Shown piece by piece: positions 1 to 6,479 of a DNA stretch of 6,666 bases. The position numbers and the translations under genes are program-made. A model generated the notes under the pieces. That model saw only the letters and a program-made list of their open reading frames with translations. It ran no database searches and was not told where the DNA came from. The stretch comes from CAYLHQ01 sp964628935 (lineage in GTDB: Bacteria > Acidobacteriota > Polarisedimenticolia > Polarisedimenticolales > DASRJG01), in NCBI GenBank assembly GCA_964628935.1, contig CAZVOE010000166.1, positions 1 through 6,666 of the forward strand. Direction: 5' to 3'. Each line of letters opens with the position of its first letter. Position 1 is the first letter of the stretch.

Positions 1-1
1 C

Positions 2-583
2 GCCGCCTTCGAGCGGCGGGAGGAGCGGGCGGGCGCTCCGCTCCCCGTCGGTTGGGATCTGATGGCGGCGCTCGTCGAAGGGAGGGCGCCCGCCGCGCTT
101 TGGGACGACCCCGGCACGCCGGCGCGGGAGACGCGCGAGGGGATCGTCGTCGCGGCCCTCGAGTCCTCGCTTCGCGCCCTCGAGAGGCAGGACGGAGCCG
201 ATCCGGCCGCGTGGAACTGGGGCAAGCGCCACCGTCTCTCGGTCGAGCATCCGCTCTGGTCGCGCGTCCCGCTCCTATCGGCGCTCGTCGATCCCCGACC
301 GGTGGAGCTACCGGGGGAATGGCACAACCCGCGCGTCGCCGGATTCGGGCTCGGATCGGCCCGCGCCGACGTGCTGCACATCGCCTCGGCGCGCCTCCTC
401 GTCGACCTCGGCGATCCGGACCGCTCGCGGCTCGTCTTGCCGCTCGGCCAGTCGGCCCACCTCGGCGATCGGCACCGCCTCGATCACCTGCCGGCCTGGG
501 TGGAGGGTCGTGATTTTCCGCTTCCCTTCACCGCGGACGCGGTCGCGCGGGCGAGCGTCTCGTCGCTGCGTCTCGTCCCCTGA
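2..583 (+). CDS. Penicillin acylase family protein, C-terminal part (5' end outside window)
   Basis: The frame is open from the left edge and ends at TGA 581-583, showing the last 193 residues. Family members are N-terminal-nucleophile hydrolases that cleave amide bonds (beta-lactam side chains, acyl-homoserine lactones and related compounds). They are usually exported and self-cleaved into two chains. The visible part matches the end of the beta chain: WNWGKRHRL at about visible residues 71-79, then GQSAH from residue 149, then LPAWVEGRDFPLPF near 163-176. This resembles the family's WxWG.xHRL, GQSGxP and LPLWxxGxxxPLPF pattern. The nucleophile serine, the signal peptide and the autoprocessing site lie outside the window, so activity and substrate cannot be judged. 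The usual Gly-rich stretch between the HRL and GQS motifs is replaced by a plainer LPGEWHNPRVAGFG segment. In-frame ATG 62 is internal, since coding similarity runs through it to the edge. The family call is firm; the substrate is unknown. Confidence 0.85.
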   Translation, partial: AAFERREERAGAPLPVGWDLMAALVEGRAPAALWDDPGTPARETREGIVVAALESSLRALERQDGADPAAWNWGKRHRLSVEHPLWSRVPLLSALVDPRPVELPGEWHNPRVAGFGLGSARADVLHIASARLLVDLGDPDRSRLVLPLGQSAHLGDRHRLDHLPAWVEGRDFPLPFTADAVARASVSSLRLVP

Positions 584-601
584 GGGTCGAGCCCCCGAAC
601 G

Positions 602-615
602 CGGCGGCGCCGCCG
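602..615. terminator. Perfect 14-bp GC palindrome after the acylase gene, possible terminator or hairpin
   Basis: The sequence cggcggcgccgccg is a perfect 14-bp inverted repeat starting 18 bases after the acylase stop codon. It could fold in the transcript, but without an internal loop base the top of the hairpin would have to open, and no T-run follows. It may contribute to transcript ending or 3'-end stability. In such GC-rich DNA it could also be chance. Confidence 0.2.
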
Positions 616-740
616 GGCCGACATCGCGGAAAGGCACGCGATCGCGGTGCCGAATCGCAACGGGATGCGACTCTTACCATGGCCGGGCAGGTCGCGCCGT
701 CGTAACTTCCCGACGCCCGTTGAGGTTCGCCCTTCCGCGG

Positions 741-1373
741 ATGGATGGGAACATGGTCCGAACCGTACTGGACGTCTTTCACGAGTCGGTCCCCGAGGGC
801 TTCGGCTTCCTCGAGGCGGAATACGCGTACCGCCTCGTACGCGACGACGACTACTCCTACACCGCGATCGCGTCCCACGGCGACGTGGTGATCGAGCTCG
901 ACTGGGGTTCGGTGGTGGTTGCCGTGCGACCGGCGGAAACCGGACGCGGCGTGCGGCTCTCCTTCATCGTCGGGGCGACCGATCCGGAAATCCTCTTCCT
1001 TCCGCGCTATCCGTGGGGTCCGGACGAAGCGCGGGAGGAGATCTCCCGGCAGGCCTCGCTCCTCCGCCAGTACTGCGGCGCGCTCCTTGCGGGCGACTAC
1101 TCGAACTGGAGTCGTCTCGAAGCCCATCAGGATCGGATTCTCGAGCAGTGGCGGACCGAATCGGAGACGCTCGTCAAGGAGGCGCGGCTCAAGCTCGTGC
1201 GACGCCGTGCCGACGCGGCCTTCACGGAGCGGAGCTACTCCGAGGCCGCGCAGCTTTACGCTTCGATCGCGGAAGACCTCGACGAGACCGAACGCCGCCG
1301 GCTCGACTACGCGCGGCGGCGGGTGCTGATCGTGCCGGTGAGGCGACGACCCCGCCTCGAGGAGATCGCATGA
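741..1373 (+). CDS. Unrecognised protein of about 210 residues with a C-terminal TPR-like helical segment
   Basis: I do not recognise a named family. The N-terminal half (about residues 1-85) reads as a compact alpha/beta domain, with alternating hydrophobic strands around VVIELDWGSVVVAV and VRLSFIVGA and several acidic and aromatic residues. The rest is helical and charged. A stretch near residues 150-193, with ERSYSEAAQLYASI followed by ERRRLDYA, resembles one TPR or similar helical hairpin. No signal peptide or membrane segment is seen, so it is probably cytoplasmic. ATG 741 is chosen; ATG 753 is an equally possible start (206 residues), and neither has a strong Shine-Dalgarno sequence. 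A longer upstream reading of the frame, from about 510, would overlap the acylase gene and is low-complexity Arg/Ser, so it is rejected. The stop overlaps the start of the SirB1-family gene as ATGA, implying coupled translation and perhaps a shared role. The gene is confident; its function is unknown. Confidence 0.75.
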   Translation: MDGNMVRTVLDVFHESVPEGFGFLEAEYAYRLVRDDDYSYTAIASHGDVVIELDWGSVVVAVRPAETGRGVRLSFIVGATDPEILFLPRYPWGPDEAREEISRQASLLRQYCGALLAGDYSNWSRLEAHQDRILEQWRTESETLVKEARLKLVRRRADAAFTERSYSEAAQLYASIAEDLDETERRRLDYARRRVLIVPVRRRPRLEEIA

Positions 1374-2302
1374 GCGGAACTCCACCCGAGCCGTCGATCC
1401 CCGCGCGACGGGTCTCCGACCGGAGCCCCGCGCGGCACGGCGCCCCCGCTCCCTTCGACGGACCGGGCCCCGTCGCGAGGTCCGCGCGGGAGCGGCTCGC
1501 CCGGATGCGCGATGGAAGGGAACCGTTCGACGTCGTCGAGGCGGCGCTCCTCGTCGCTCGGGAGGAGTACCCCGACCTCGACGTCCTCCGCGTGTACGCG
1601 ACCCTCGACGGTCTCGGCGTCGAGGCCGCCCGCCGCGTGGCCCCGCACCGGAATCCCTTCGCGCGGATCGACGCCCTCCGGTCCTTCCTCTTCGAGGAGA
1701 TCGGCTTCCGGGGAAACGCGCGGGACTACGACGATCCGAGGAACTCCTTCTTGAACGACGTGCTCGAGCGCAAGCTCGGCATTCCTCTGACCCTCTCGCT
1801 CGTCTTCCTCGAGGTCGGGCGAAGGGCTGGACTCGACGTGCGCGGGGTCGCGCTCCCGGGTCATTTCGTGGTCCGCGTCGACGACGGGGGGAGGCGGATC
1901 CTCGTCGATCCCTTCCACGGGGGACAGGTCATCACCGAGGAAGACTGCCGCGACCTCGTCGTCCGCACGACCGGCCGGCCGTCGATGTACCGGCGCTCCT
2001 ACCTCGACGGAGCGAGCCCCGTGACGATGGTCGCCCGCCTCCTCTTGAACCTGAAGCGGATCTACCTCGCGCGCGGGGACTATGCGAACGCCCTCGCGGC
2101 GATCGAGCGCCTCCTGATCCTCTCTCCCGACGACGCCCGCGAGATCCGGGACCGCGGTCTCTTGCTCGCGCACCTCGGCCGGGCGAACGCCGCCGTCGCC
2201 GACCTCGAAACCTACCTCGACATGGCGCCCGGGGCCCCGGACGCCGAATCGATCCGTGGCCGTCTCTCGTGGCTGCTGAGGAAGATGTCCGGGGCGCACT
2301 GA
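1370..2302 (+). CDS. SirB1 / transglutaminase-like family protein with C-terminal TPR-like repeats
   Basis: This 310-residue protein begins at ATG 1370, preceded by GGAG about five bases upstream and overlapping the previous stop (ATGA). Residues 1-45 are a Pro/Arg/Ala-rich, probably disordered tail. Residues about 50-200 form the transglutaminase-like core typical of SirB1 proteins: DDPRNSFLNDVLERKLGIP from about residue 121, LALxxLEVGRRAGL-type helix, LPGHFVVRV with His165, and VDPFHGG with Asp180. His and Asp positions of a transglutaminase-type triad are thus present. The only cysteine is Cys193, downstream of both, so no classical catalytic Cys is evident and enzymatic activity is doubtful. 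Residues about 218-300 are TPR-like helices (LLLNLKRIYLARGDYANAL, then a second unit), the usual architecture for this family. No signal peptide is seen. The biochemical role of SirB1 proteins is poorly defined, and partnership with the upstream protein is inferred from coupling only. Confidence 0.88.
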   Translation: MSGTPPEPSIPARRVSDRSPARHGAPAPFDGPGPVARSARERLARMRDGREPFDVVEAALLVAREEYPDLDVLRVYATLDGLGVEAARRVAPHRNPFARIDALRSFLFEEIGFRGNARDYDDPRNSFLNDVLERKLGIPLTLSLVFLEVGRRAGLDVRGVALPGHFVVRVDDGGRRILVDPFHGGQVITEEDCRDLVVRTTGRPSMYRRSYLDGASPVTMVARLLLNLKRIYLARGDYANALAAIERLLILSPDDAREIRDRGLLLAHLGRANAAVADLETYLDMAPGAPDAESIRGRLSWLLRKMSGAH

Positions 2303-2317
2303 CCTCCGACCGCCCGT

Positions 2318-2347
2318 TTGATGCGGCCGCCGCGGATACCCCATAAT
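2318..2347 (+). promoter_or_regulatory. Putative sigma-70-type promoter of korAB
   Basis: A TTGATG hexamer at 2318-2323 (4/6 to the consensus -35) is followed after 18 bases by CATAAT at 2342-2347 (5/6 to the consensus -10). The CATAAT hexamer stands out as one of the few AT-rich spots in the gap between the SirB1-family gene and korA. Transcription would start near 2354, giving a leader of roughly 85 bases. The in-frame ATG at 2346 would fall inside the -10 element, which argues against it as the korA start. Prediction by pattern only. Confidence 0.4.
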
Positions 2348-2398
2348 GACCGGGCGCTCGCCGGCCGCCCGTTCCGGGCTCGTTCGGGCAGGCTCCGC

Positions 2399-2415
2399 CC
2401 TCCGTACTTCGGAGG
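2399..2415 (+). promoter_or_regulatory. Leader hairpin upstream of korA
   Basis: The bases cctccg (2399-2404) and cggagg (2410-2415) form a perfect 6-bp stem around a five-base loop, tactt. The 3' arm contains GGAGG, a perfect Shine-Dalgarno core, but it lies about 23 bases before ATG 2439, too far to serve that start directly. The hairpin may affect leader stability or ribosome access. No T-run follows, so it is unlikely to be an intrinsic terminator. Confidence 0.25.
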
Positions 2416-2438
2416 CCCCGGCGGGCGATGGACGCTCC

Positions 2439-4307
2439 ATGGACAGCAGTTCTGCCCGAGGCGGCGGCAAGGAACCGGTGGAGACCCTCGAACGAGTGGT
2501 CATCCGCTTCGCCGGAGATTCCGGAGACGGGATGCAGCTCACCGGAACGCAGTTCACCGCGACTGCGGCCGCGGTCGGCAACGACCTCGCGACCTTCCCC
2601 GATTTCCCGGCCGAGATCCGCGCGCCCGCGGGGACCCTCCCGGGGGTTTCGGGCTTCCAGATCAACTTCTCCTCCCAGGACATCTACACCCCCGGCGACG
2701 CGCCGGACGTCCTCGTGGCGATGAACCCGGCCGCGCTCCGGGCGAACGTCGGCGACCTGAAGACGGGCGGCTTGCTGATCGTGAACCTCGACGCCTTTCG
2801 GGAAGCGGAGCTGACGAAGGCGGGCTACGAGAAGAACCCGCTCGAGGACGGCTCGCTCGACGCCTATCGCGTGTACAAGGTCGAGATCACCCGCCTCACC
2901 CGGAGCGCGCTCAAGGAGACCGGCCTTCCCCAGCGCACGGTCGACCGCTGCAAGAACTTCTTCGCGCTCGGGATGATGTACTACCTCTACCATCGCCCCC
3001 TCGAGGTCTCGCTCGATTGGATCGAGAAGAAGTTCGGCGGAAAGCCCGAGGTGGCGGAGGCCAACCGCCTCGCGCTCAAGGCGGGGTACGCATACTGCGA
3101 GGCGGCCGAGATCTTCCAGGTCACCTACGAGGTGCCCGCGGCGAAGCTCTCGCCGGGCACCTACCGCAACATCGCCGGGAACCAAGCGCTCGCGCTCGGA
3201 TTCGTCACCGCGGCGCGGAAGGCGGATCTCCCCCTCTTCCTCGGCTCGTACCCGATCACACCCGCCTCGGACATCCTCCACGAGCTTTCCATCTACCGGA
3301 ACTACGGCGTGACCACGTTCCAGGCGGAGGACGAGATCGCGGCGGTGGGTGCGGCGCTCGGGGCGTCCTTCGCCGGGGCGATCGGCCTGACGACGACGAG
3401 CGGGCCGGGAATGGCCCTCAAGATGGAGTTCATCGGCCTCGCCGTGATGGTCGAGCTTCCGCTCGTGATCGTCGACATCCAGCGCGGAGGGCCCTCCACC
3501 GGCCTTCCCACGAAGACGGAGCAGGCCGACCTGTTCCAGGCCCTCCACGGCCGTCCCTCCGAAGCCCCGCTCGTCGTGCTCGCGGCGCGATCGGCCTCCG
3601 ACTGTTTCGACTGCGCCTACGAGGCGGTCCGCCTCTCGATCCGTCACATGACGCCGGTGATCCTCCTGTCGGACGGCTACATCGCGAACGGCGCGGAACC
3701 TTGGAAACTGCCCAACGTGGACGCCCTCCCGGCGATCCCGGTCCGATTCCGGAAAGACCCCGAGGGATTCCTCCCTTACGCGAGGGATCCCGAGACTCTC
3801 GCGAGGCCTTGGGCCTTGCCCGGCACCGCGGGGCTCGAGCACCGCATCGGCGGCCTCGAGAAAGCCGACGGGACCGGGCACGTCTCCTACGACCCGCAGA
3901 ACCACGAGCGAATGGTCCGGCTCCGCGCCGAGAAGGTCGAACGGGTCGCTCGGGACATCCCCGCGGCGGAGGTCGCCGGAGACCGCGACGGGATCCTGGT
4001 CGTCGGGTGGGGATCGACTTGGGGCGCGATCACCGGCGCGGTCGACCGCGCGCGCAAGAAGGGACTCCGCGTGGGCCACCTGCACCTCCGGTATCTGAAC
4101 CCGTTTCCGTCGAATCTCGGCGAGATCCTCGCCCGGTACGATCGCGTCTTGGTGCCCGAGCTCAATCTCGGCCAGCTCGCCATGCTGCTCCGGGCGCGTT
4201 TCCTGATCGACGTCGTGACCCTGAACAAGGTCCAGGGCCAGCCGTTCCGCGAATCGGAGATCCTCGACCGGATCGAGGCGATGGCCTCCGAGGGAGTCCG
4301 GGCATGA
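2439..4307 (+). CDS. korA: 2-oxoacid:ferredoxin oxidoreductase subunit alpha, fused gamma-alpha type (KorA)
   Basis: With KorB it oxidatively decarboxylates a 2-oxoacid (probably 2-oxoglutarate) to the acyl-CoA, passing electrons to ferredoxin in the cytoplasm. The 622 residues match the usual length of the fused subunit. Residues about 20-200 are the gamma domain, opening with VVIRFAGDSGDGMQ (20-33). The pyrimidine-binding alpha domain follows, with YPITP at 271-275, FQAEDE ending at Glu299, and RGGPSTGLPTKTEQ at 349-362. The C-terminal transketolase-like domain (about 505-622) has VVGWGSTWG and VPELNLGQL (572-580). No Fe-S cysteine cluster is seen, as expected for this subunit. ATG 2439 leaves a short tail before the conserved domain but has a weak ribosome site. 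GTG 2478 has AAGGA just upstream and would give 609 residues. ATG 2346 is unlikely because it sits in the putative -10 box. The stop overlaps the korB start by ATGA. Substrate is inferred from family; branched-chain or other 2-oxoacids remain possible. Confidence 0.93.
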   Translation: MDSSSARGGGKEPVETLERVVIRFAGDSGDGMQLTGTQFTATAAAVGNDLATFPDFPAEIRAPAGTLPGVSGFQINFSSQDIYTPGDAPDVLVAMNPAALRANVGDLKTGGLLIVNLDAFREAELTKAGYEKNPLEDGSLDAYRVYKVEITRLTRSALKETGLPQRTVDRCKNFFALGMMYYLYHRPLEVSLDWIEKKFGGKPEVAEANRLALKAGYAYCEAAEIFQVTYEVPAAKLSPGTYRNIAGNQALALGFVTAARKADLPLFLGSYPITPASDILHELSIYRNYGVTTFQAEDEIAAVGAALGASFAGAIGLTTTSGPGMALKMEFIGLAVMVELPLVIVDIQRGGPSTGLPTKTEQADLFQALHGRPSEAPLVVLAARSASDCFDCAYEAVRLSIRHMTPVILLSDGYIANGAEPWKLPNVDALPAIPVRFRKDPEGFLPYARDPETLARPWALPGTAGLEHRIGGLEKADGTGHVSYDPQNHERMVRLRAEKVERVARDIPAAEVAGDRDGILVVGWGSTWGAITGAVDRARKKGLRVGHLHLRYLNPFPSNLGEILARYDRVLVPELNLGQLAMLLRARFLIDVVTLNKVQGQPFRESEILDRIEAMASEGVRA

Positions 4308-5314
4308 GCCTTCCCACACTTCACAAGAAGGACTTCCAGACCGACCAAGAGGTCCGTTGGTGTCCCGGCTGCGGAGACTACGCGATCCTGTCCTCGGTTC
4401 AGAGCGTCTTTCCCGAGCTCGGGATCCCCAGGGAGAACTTCGTGGTCGTGTCGGGGATCGGCTGCGCCGCGCGATTCCCGTATTACATGAACACCTTCGG
4501 GTTCCACTCCATCCACGGCCGGGCGCCGGCGGTCGCGACGGGCGTCAAGCTCGCGAATCCGGATCTCTCGGTCTGGATCGCGACCGGCGACGGAGACGCG
4601 CTGTCGATCGGCGGAAACCACCTGATCCACCTGATGCGTCGGAACGTCGACGTCAAGGTGATGATGTTCAACAACCGGATCTACGGCCTGACGAAGGGAC
4701 AGTTCTCCCCCACCTCCGAGATCGGGAAGAGGACCAAGTCGACCCCCTTCGGGTCGGTCGACCGCCCGTTCAACCCCCTCGCCCTCGCGCTCGGCGCGAA
4801 TGCGACGTTCGTCGCCCGCAGCGTCGACGTCCACACGACCCACCTCCGCGAGACCCTGAAGGCCGCGGCAAGCCACGAGGGCGCGGCGTTCATCGAGATC
4901 TTCCAGAACTGCAACATCTTCAACGACGGCGCGTGGGACCCGTGGCGCGAGAAGGATGTCCGCGACGAGAACTTGCTCCCGCTCGAGCACGGCCAGCCCC
5001 TCGTCTTCGGCAAGAAGAAGGACAAGGGGATCCGGATCTCCGACCGCTACCGGCCGGAGGTCGTCTCCCTCGGCGGCGGCGTGAGCGAGAAGGACCTCGT
5101 CGTCCACGACGAACAAGGCCCGCCCGCGTACGCGTTCATGCTCGCGAACCTCGAGCCCCCCGCCTTCCCCTACCCGATCGGCGTCCTGCGTCGCGTGTCG
5201 GCCCCGGCTTTCGAGGACGCGGTGCGCGACCAGACGCGGAAAGTGGTCGAGCAGAAGGGGGTCGGCGACCTGAAGAAGTTGATCTACGCAGGGGAGACCT
5301 GGGAGGTCCGCTAG
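4304..5314 (+). CDS. korB: 2-oxoacid:ferredoxin oxidoreductase subunit beta (KorB)
   Basis: This is the thiamine-diphosphate and iron-sulfur subunit that completes the enzyme with KorA. The protein has 336 residues, normal for the family. Seen directly: WCPGCGDY at 19-26, SGIGC with Cys54, HGRAPAVATG at 71-80, the TPP/Mg motif GDGDALSIGGNH at 95-106 continuing to NNRIYGLTKGQ at 123-133, and FQNCNIFNDGA with Cys203. Cys20, Cys23, Cys54 and Cys203 correspond to the four ligands of the single [4Fe-4S] cluster known from archaeal two-subunit homologues, so the redox centre looks intact. ATG 4304 overlaps the korA stop (ATGA), with GGGAG 7 bases upstream, so the subunits should be made in step. 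No separate delta (ferredoxin-like) subunit or ferredoxin gene follows; the strand switches after 13 bases. Two-subunit enzymes of this kind use an external ferredoxin. The substrate, most likely 2-oxoglutarate in a ferredoxin-linked TCA cycle, is inferred. Confidence 0.95.
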   Translation: MSLPTLHKKDFQTDQEVRWCPGCGDYAILSSVQSVFPELGIPRENFVVVSGIGCAARFPYYMNTFGFHSIHGRAPAVATGVKLANPDLSVWIATGDGDALSIGGNHLIHLMRRNVDVKVMMFNNRIYGLTKGQFSPTSEIGKRTKSTPFGSVDRPFNPLALALGANATFVARSVDVHTTHLRETLKAAASHEGAAFIEIFQNCNIFNDGAWDPWREKDVRDENLLPLEHGQPLVFGKKKDKGIRISDRYRPEVVSLGGGVSEKDLVVHDEQGPPAYAFMLANLEPPAFPYPIGVLRRVSAPAFEDAVRDQTRKVVEQKGVGDLKKLIYAGETWEVR

Positions 5315-5327
5315 ACGCGGCTCTCCC

Positions 5328-6427
5328 TCACCGCCTCGAGCCGGCCTCCAGTCGGTCGACGAAGTCGGCGCGCAATCGGTCGAGAAATTCCCCCCGCCGG
5401 TCATAGAGCCTCCGGGGCGTCCGTGGCTCGCGCCGGTCGAGGACGTAGGCCGCGAGGAGCGGCGCGGCGATCGTCGTGTCGCAGTAGACGACGACGGTGC
5501 TCGGGAGCTTCTCGGGATCGACCTTCCCCCACGAGACCGCCTCTCCGGGGGTCGCGCCCGAGAGCCCACCGGTGTCGGGCCTCGCGTCCGTGATCTGCAC
5601 GAAGTAGTCGTGCCCCGCCTCTTCGAGCCCGAGCACCTCTTGGATCTGGGGCTCGGTCTGGAGCATGAAGTTCTTCGGGGAGCCGCCTCCGAAGATGAGC
5701 ACGCCGGAGGCGCCCCCGCTCTTCTTGGCGTTGTAGACGATCGCGGCCGTCTCGTTGACGTCTCGCGAGACGTCGATCCTCGGTCCGCGCCCCGTGAGGG
5801 ACAGCTCGGCGACGTTCATCCCGATCGACGAATCCCCCGGCGAGGACACGTAGCAGGGGACTCCGCAGCGGAACGCGGTCGAGAGGACGCAGGTGTCCTG
5901 CACGCCCAGTTCGTCTTCCCTCGCCGCGAGGTACTTGCCGAGCAGATAGTGAAGCTCGGCGGTCGACATGTCCCTCGCGAACTCCGGCGCCGCCATCACC
6001 TCGCGGAGGAAGGCGTCGGTCTTGAGGAGCACGGAGTAGTCGAAGAGGATGTCGTAGATCCGGACCACCCCGTCCTCGCGGAGCCGCGTGTCGTCCACGT
6101 CGTGCCGCCCTTGGTGCATGGCGAGGCCGAGGCCGTGGTGGACGTCGTGGTAGAGGTTCGCTCCGGTCGAGGTGATCCAGTCGACGAACCCGGCGCGGAT
6201 CAGCGGGATCAGGACCGATCGGCCGAGGCCGGCGGGGGTGAGCGCCCCCGAGAGCGACAGGCCCACGACGCACGCGTCGTCGAGCATTTTCTCGACCAGG
6301 ATTCGGGCCGCGCGGCGTTGTAGGCGAGGAAGACCTCGTCGATCAGATCGGCGGTGCGTGTTCCCTTGCCGATCGGCTTCGGGTCGATGCGCCGGCCGGT
6401 GAGCCAGGGTCGTTTGGAGTCCGCCAC
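5328..6427 (-). CDS. Deoxyhypusine-synthase-like protein, reading frame interrupted near its N-terminus
   Basis: NAD-dependent family: eukaryotic members put an aminobutyl group from spermidine onto eIF5A. Bacteria lack eIF5A, and bacterial homologues are thought to act on polyamines, for example in homospermidine formation. The body (6302 down to TGA 5330-5328, 324 residues) matches the bacterial subgroup: VGLSLSGALTPAGLG, STGANLYHD, MSTAELHYLLGKY, VSSPGDSSIGMNVAE, GGGSPKNFMLQTEPQIQE, TDARPDTGGLSGATPGEAVSWGK. The last Lys (codon 5525-5523) aligns with the catalytic Lys329 of the human enzyme. The first 40 residues, ending in DLIDEVFLAYNAAR, lie in another frame and look like the true N-terminus: GTG 6427 has GGAGGAGG seven bases upstream. 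The frames meet near 6303-6310. The joined product would be about 365 residues, near family length. As written, the gene would not yield the full protein; this could be a true deletion or an assembly error. It converges with korB, 13 bases apart. Confidence 0.85.
6303..6310 (-). other. Frame disruption in the deoxyhypusine-synthase-like gene
   Basis: Reading down the minus strand, the frame encoding the family-like N-terminus reaches Asn-Ala-Ala-Arg at 6319-6308 and then turns into unrelated Pro-Glu-Ser-Trp-Ser sequence. The frame encoding ILVEKML begins at 6302. Five bases (6307-6303) separate them. From memory of the family, about six residues (of the type LREAxR) normally lie between these blocks, i.e. 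18 bases, so about 13 bases appear to be missing. Deleting 13 bases between two copies of gcgg would give exactly the observed sequence. The residue pattern comes from family knowledge and the deletion size is inferred. Confidence 0.65.
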
Positions 6428-6434
6428 GTCGGTT

Positions 6435-6462
6435 CCTCCTCCGGTCTCGAGAGTCTCCGGAG
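6435..6462 (-). promoter_or_regulatory. Strong Shine-Dalgarno and overlapping stem upstream of the GTG start
   Basis: On the minus strand, GGAGGAGG (6442-6435) lies seven bases before GTG 6427-6425, which decides the start of the deoxyhypusine-synthase-like gene. A perfect 6-bp inverted repeat, CTCCGG (6462-6457) with CCGGAG (6444-6439), surrounds a 12-base loop holding the palindrome tctcgaga. Its 3' arm covers the first half of the Shine-Dalgarno sequence, so it could limit ribosome access. The ribosome site is convincing; a regulatory role for the stem is only a possibility. Confidence 0.45.
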
Positions 6463-6479
6463 TGTAACAAACTCCTCCG

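Noticed and set aside
584..740. A promoter for the 741-1373 gene in the gap after the acylase gene
   Set aside because: TTGAGG at 720 has no -10 partner at proper spacing, and no other convincing hexamer pair was found.
2318..4303. Upstream extension of the korB frame that would make a 998-residue protein
   Set aside because: The extension is out of frame with korA and is Arg/Gly/Pro-rich; KorB similarity starts at ATG 4304, which has its own ribosome site.
1932..4319. A 795-codon open frame on the minus strand opposite the SirB1-family gene and korA
   Set aside because: It lies antisense to two clear protein families and reads as Arg/Glu/Gly/Asp-rich low-complexity text, a common by-product of GC-rich codon use.
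5296..5343. Possible terminator hairpins at the korB 3' end (gacct/aggtc at 5296-5308, cggctc/gagccg at 5318-5343)
   Set aside because: Short stems of 5-6 bp, one inside korB and one running into the opposing gene, with no T-run; chance matches are likely at this GC content.
3887..5569. A 560-codon open frame on the minus strand opposite korA and korB
   Set aside because: Antisense to confident genes, no recognisable motif, and biased composition.
6311..6470. Taking the upstream extension of the deoxyhypusine-synthase-like body frame (ATG 6470) as the real N-terminus
   Set aside because: That text is Arg-rich and unlike the family, while the other frame gives a family-like N-terminus with a strong Shine-Dalgarno sequence.
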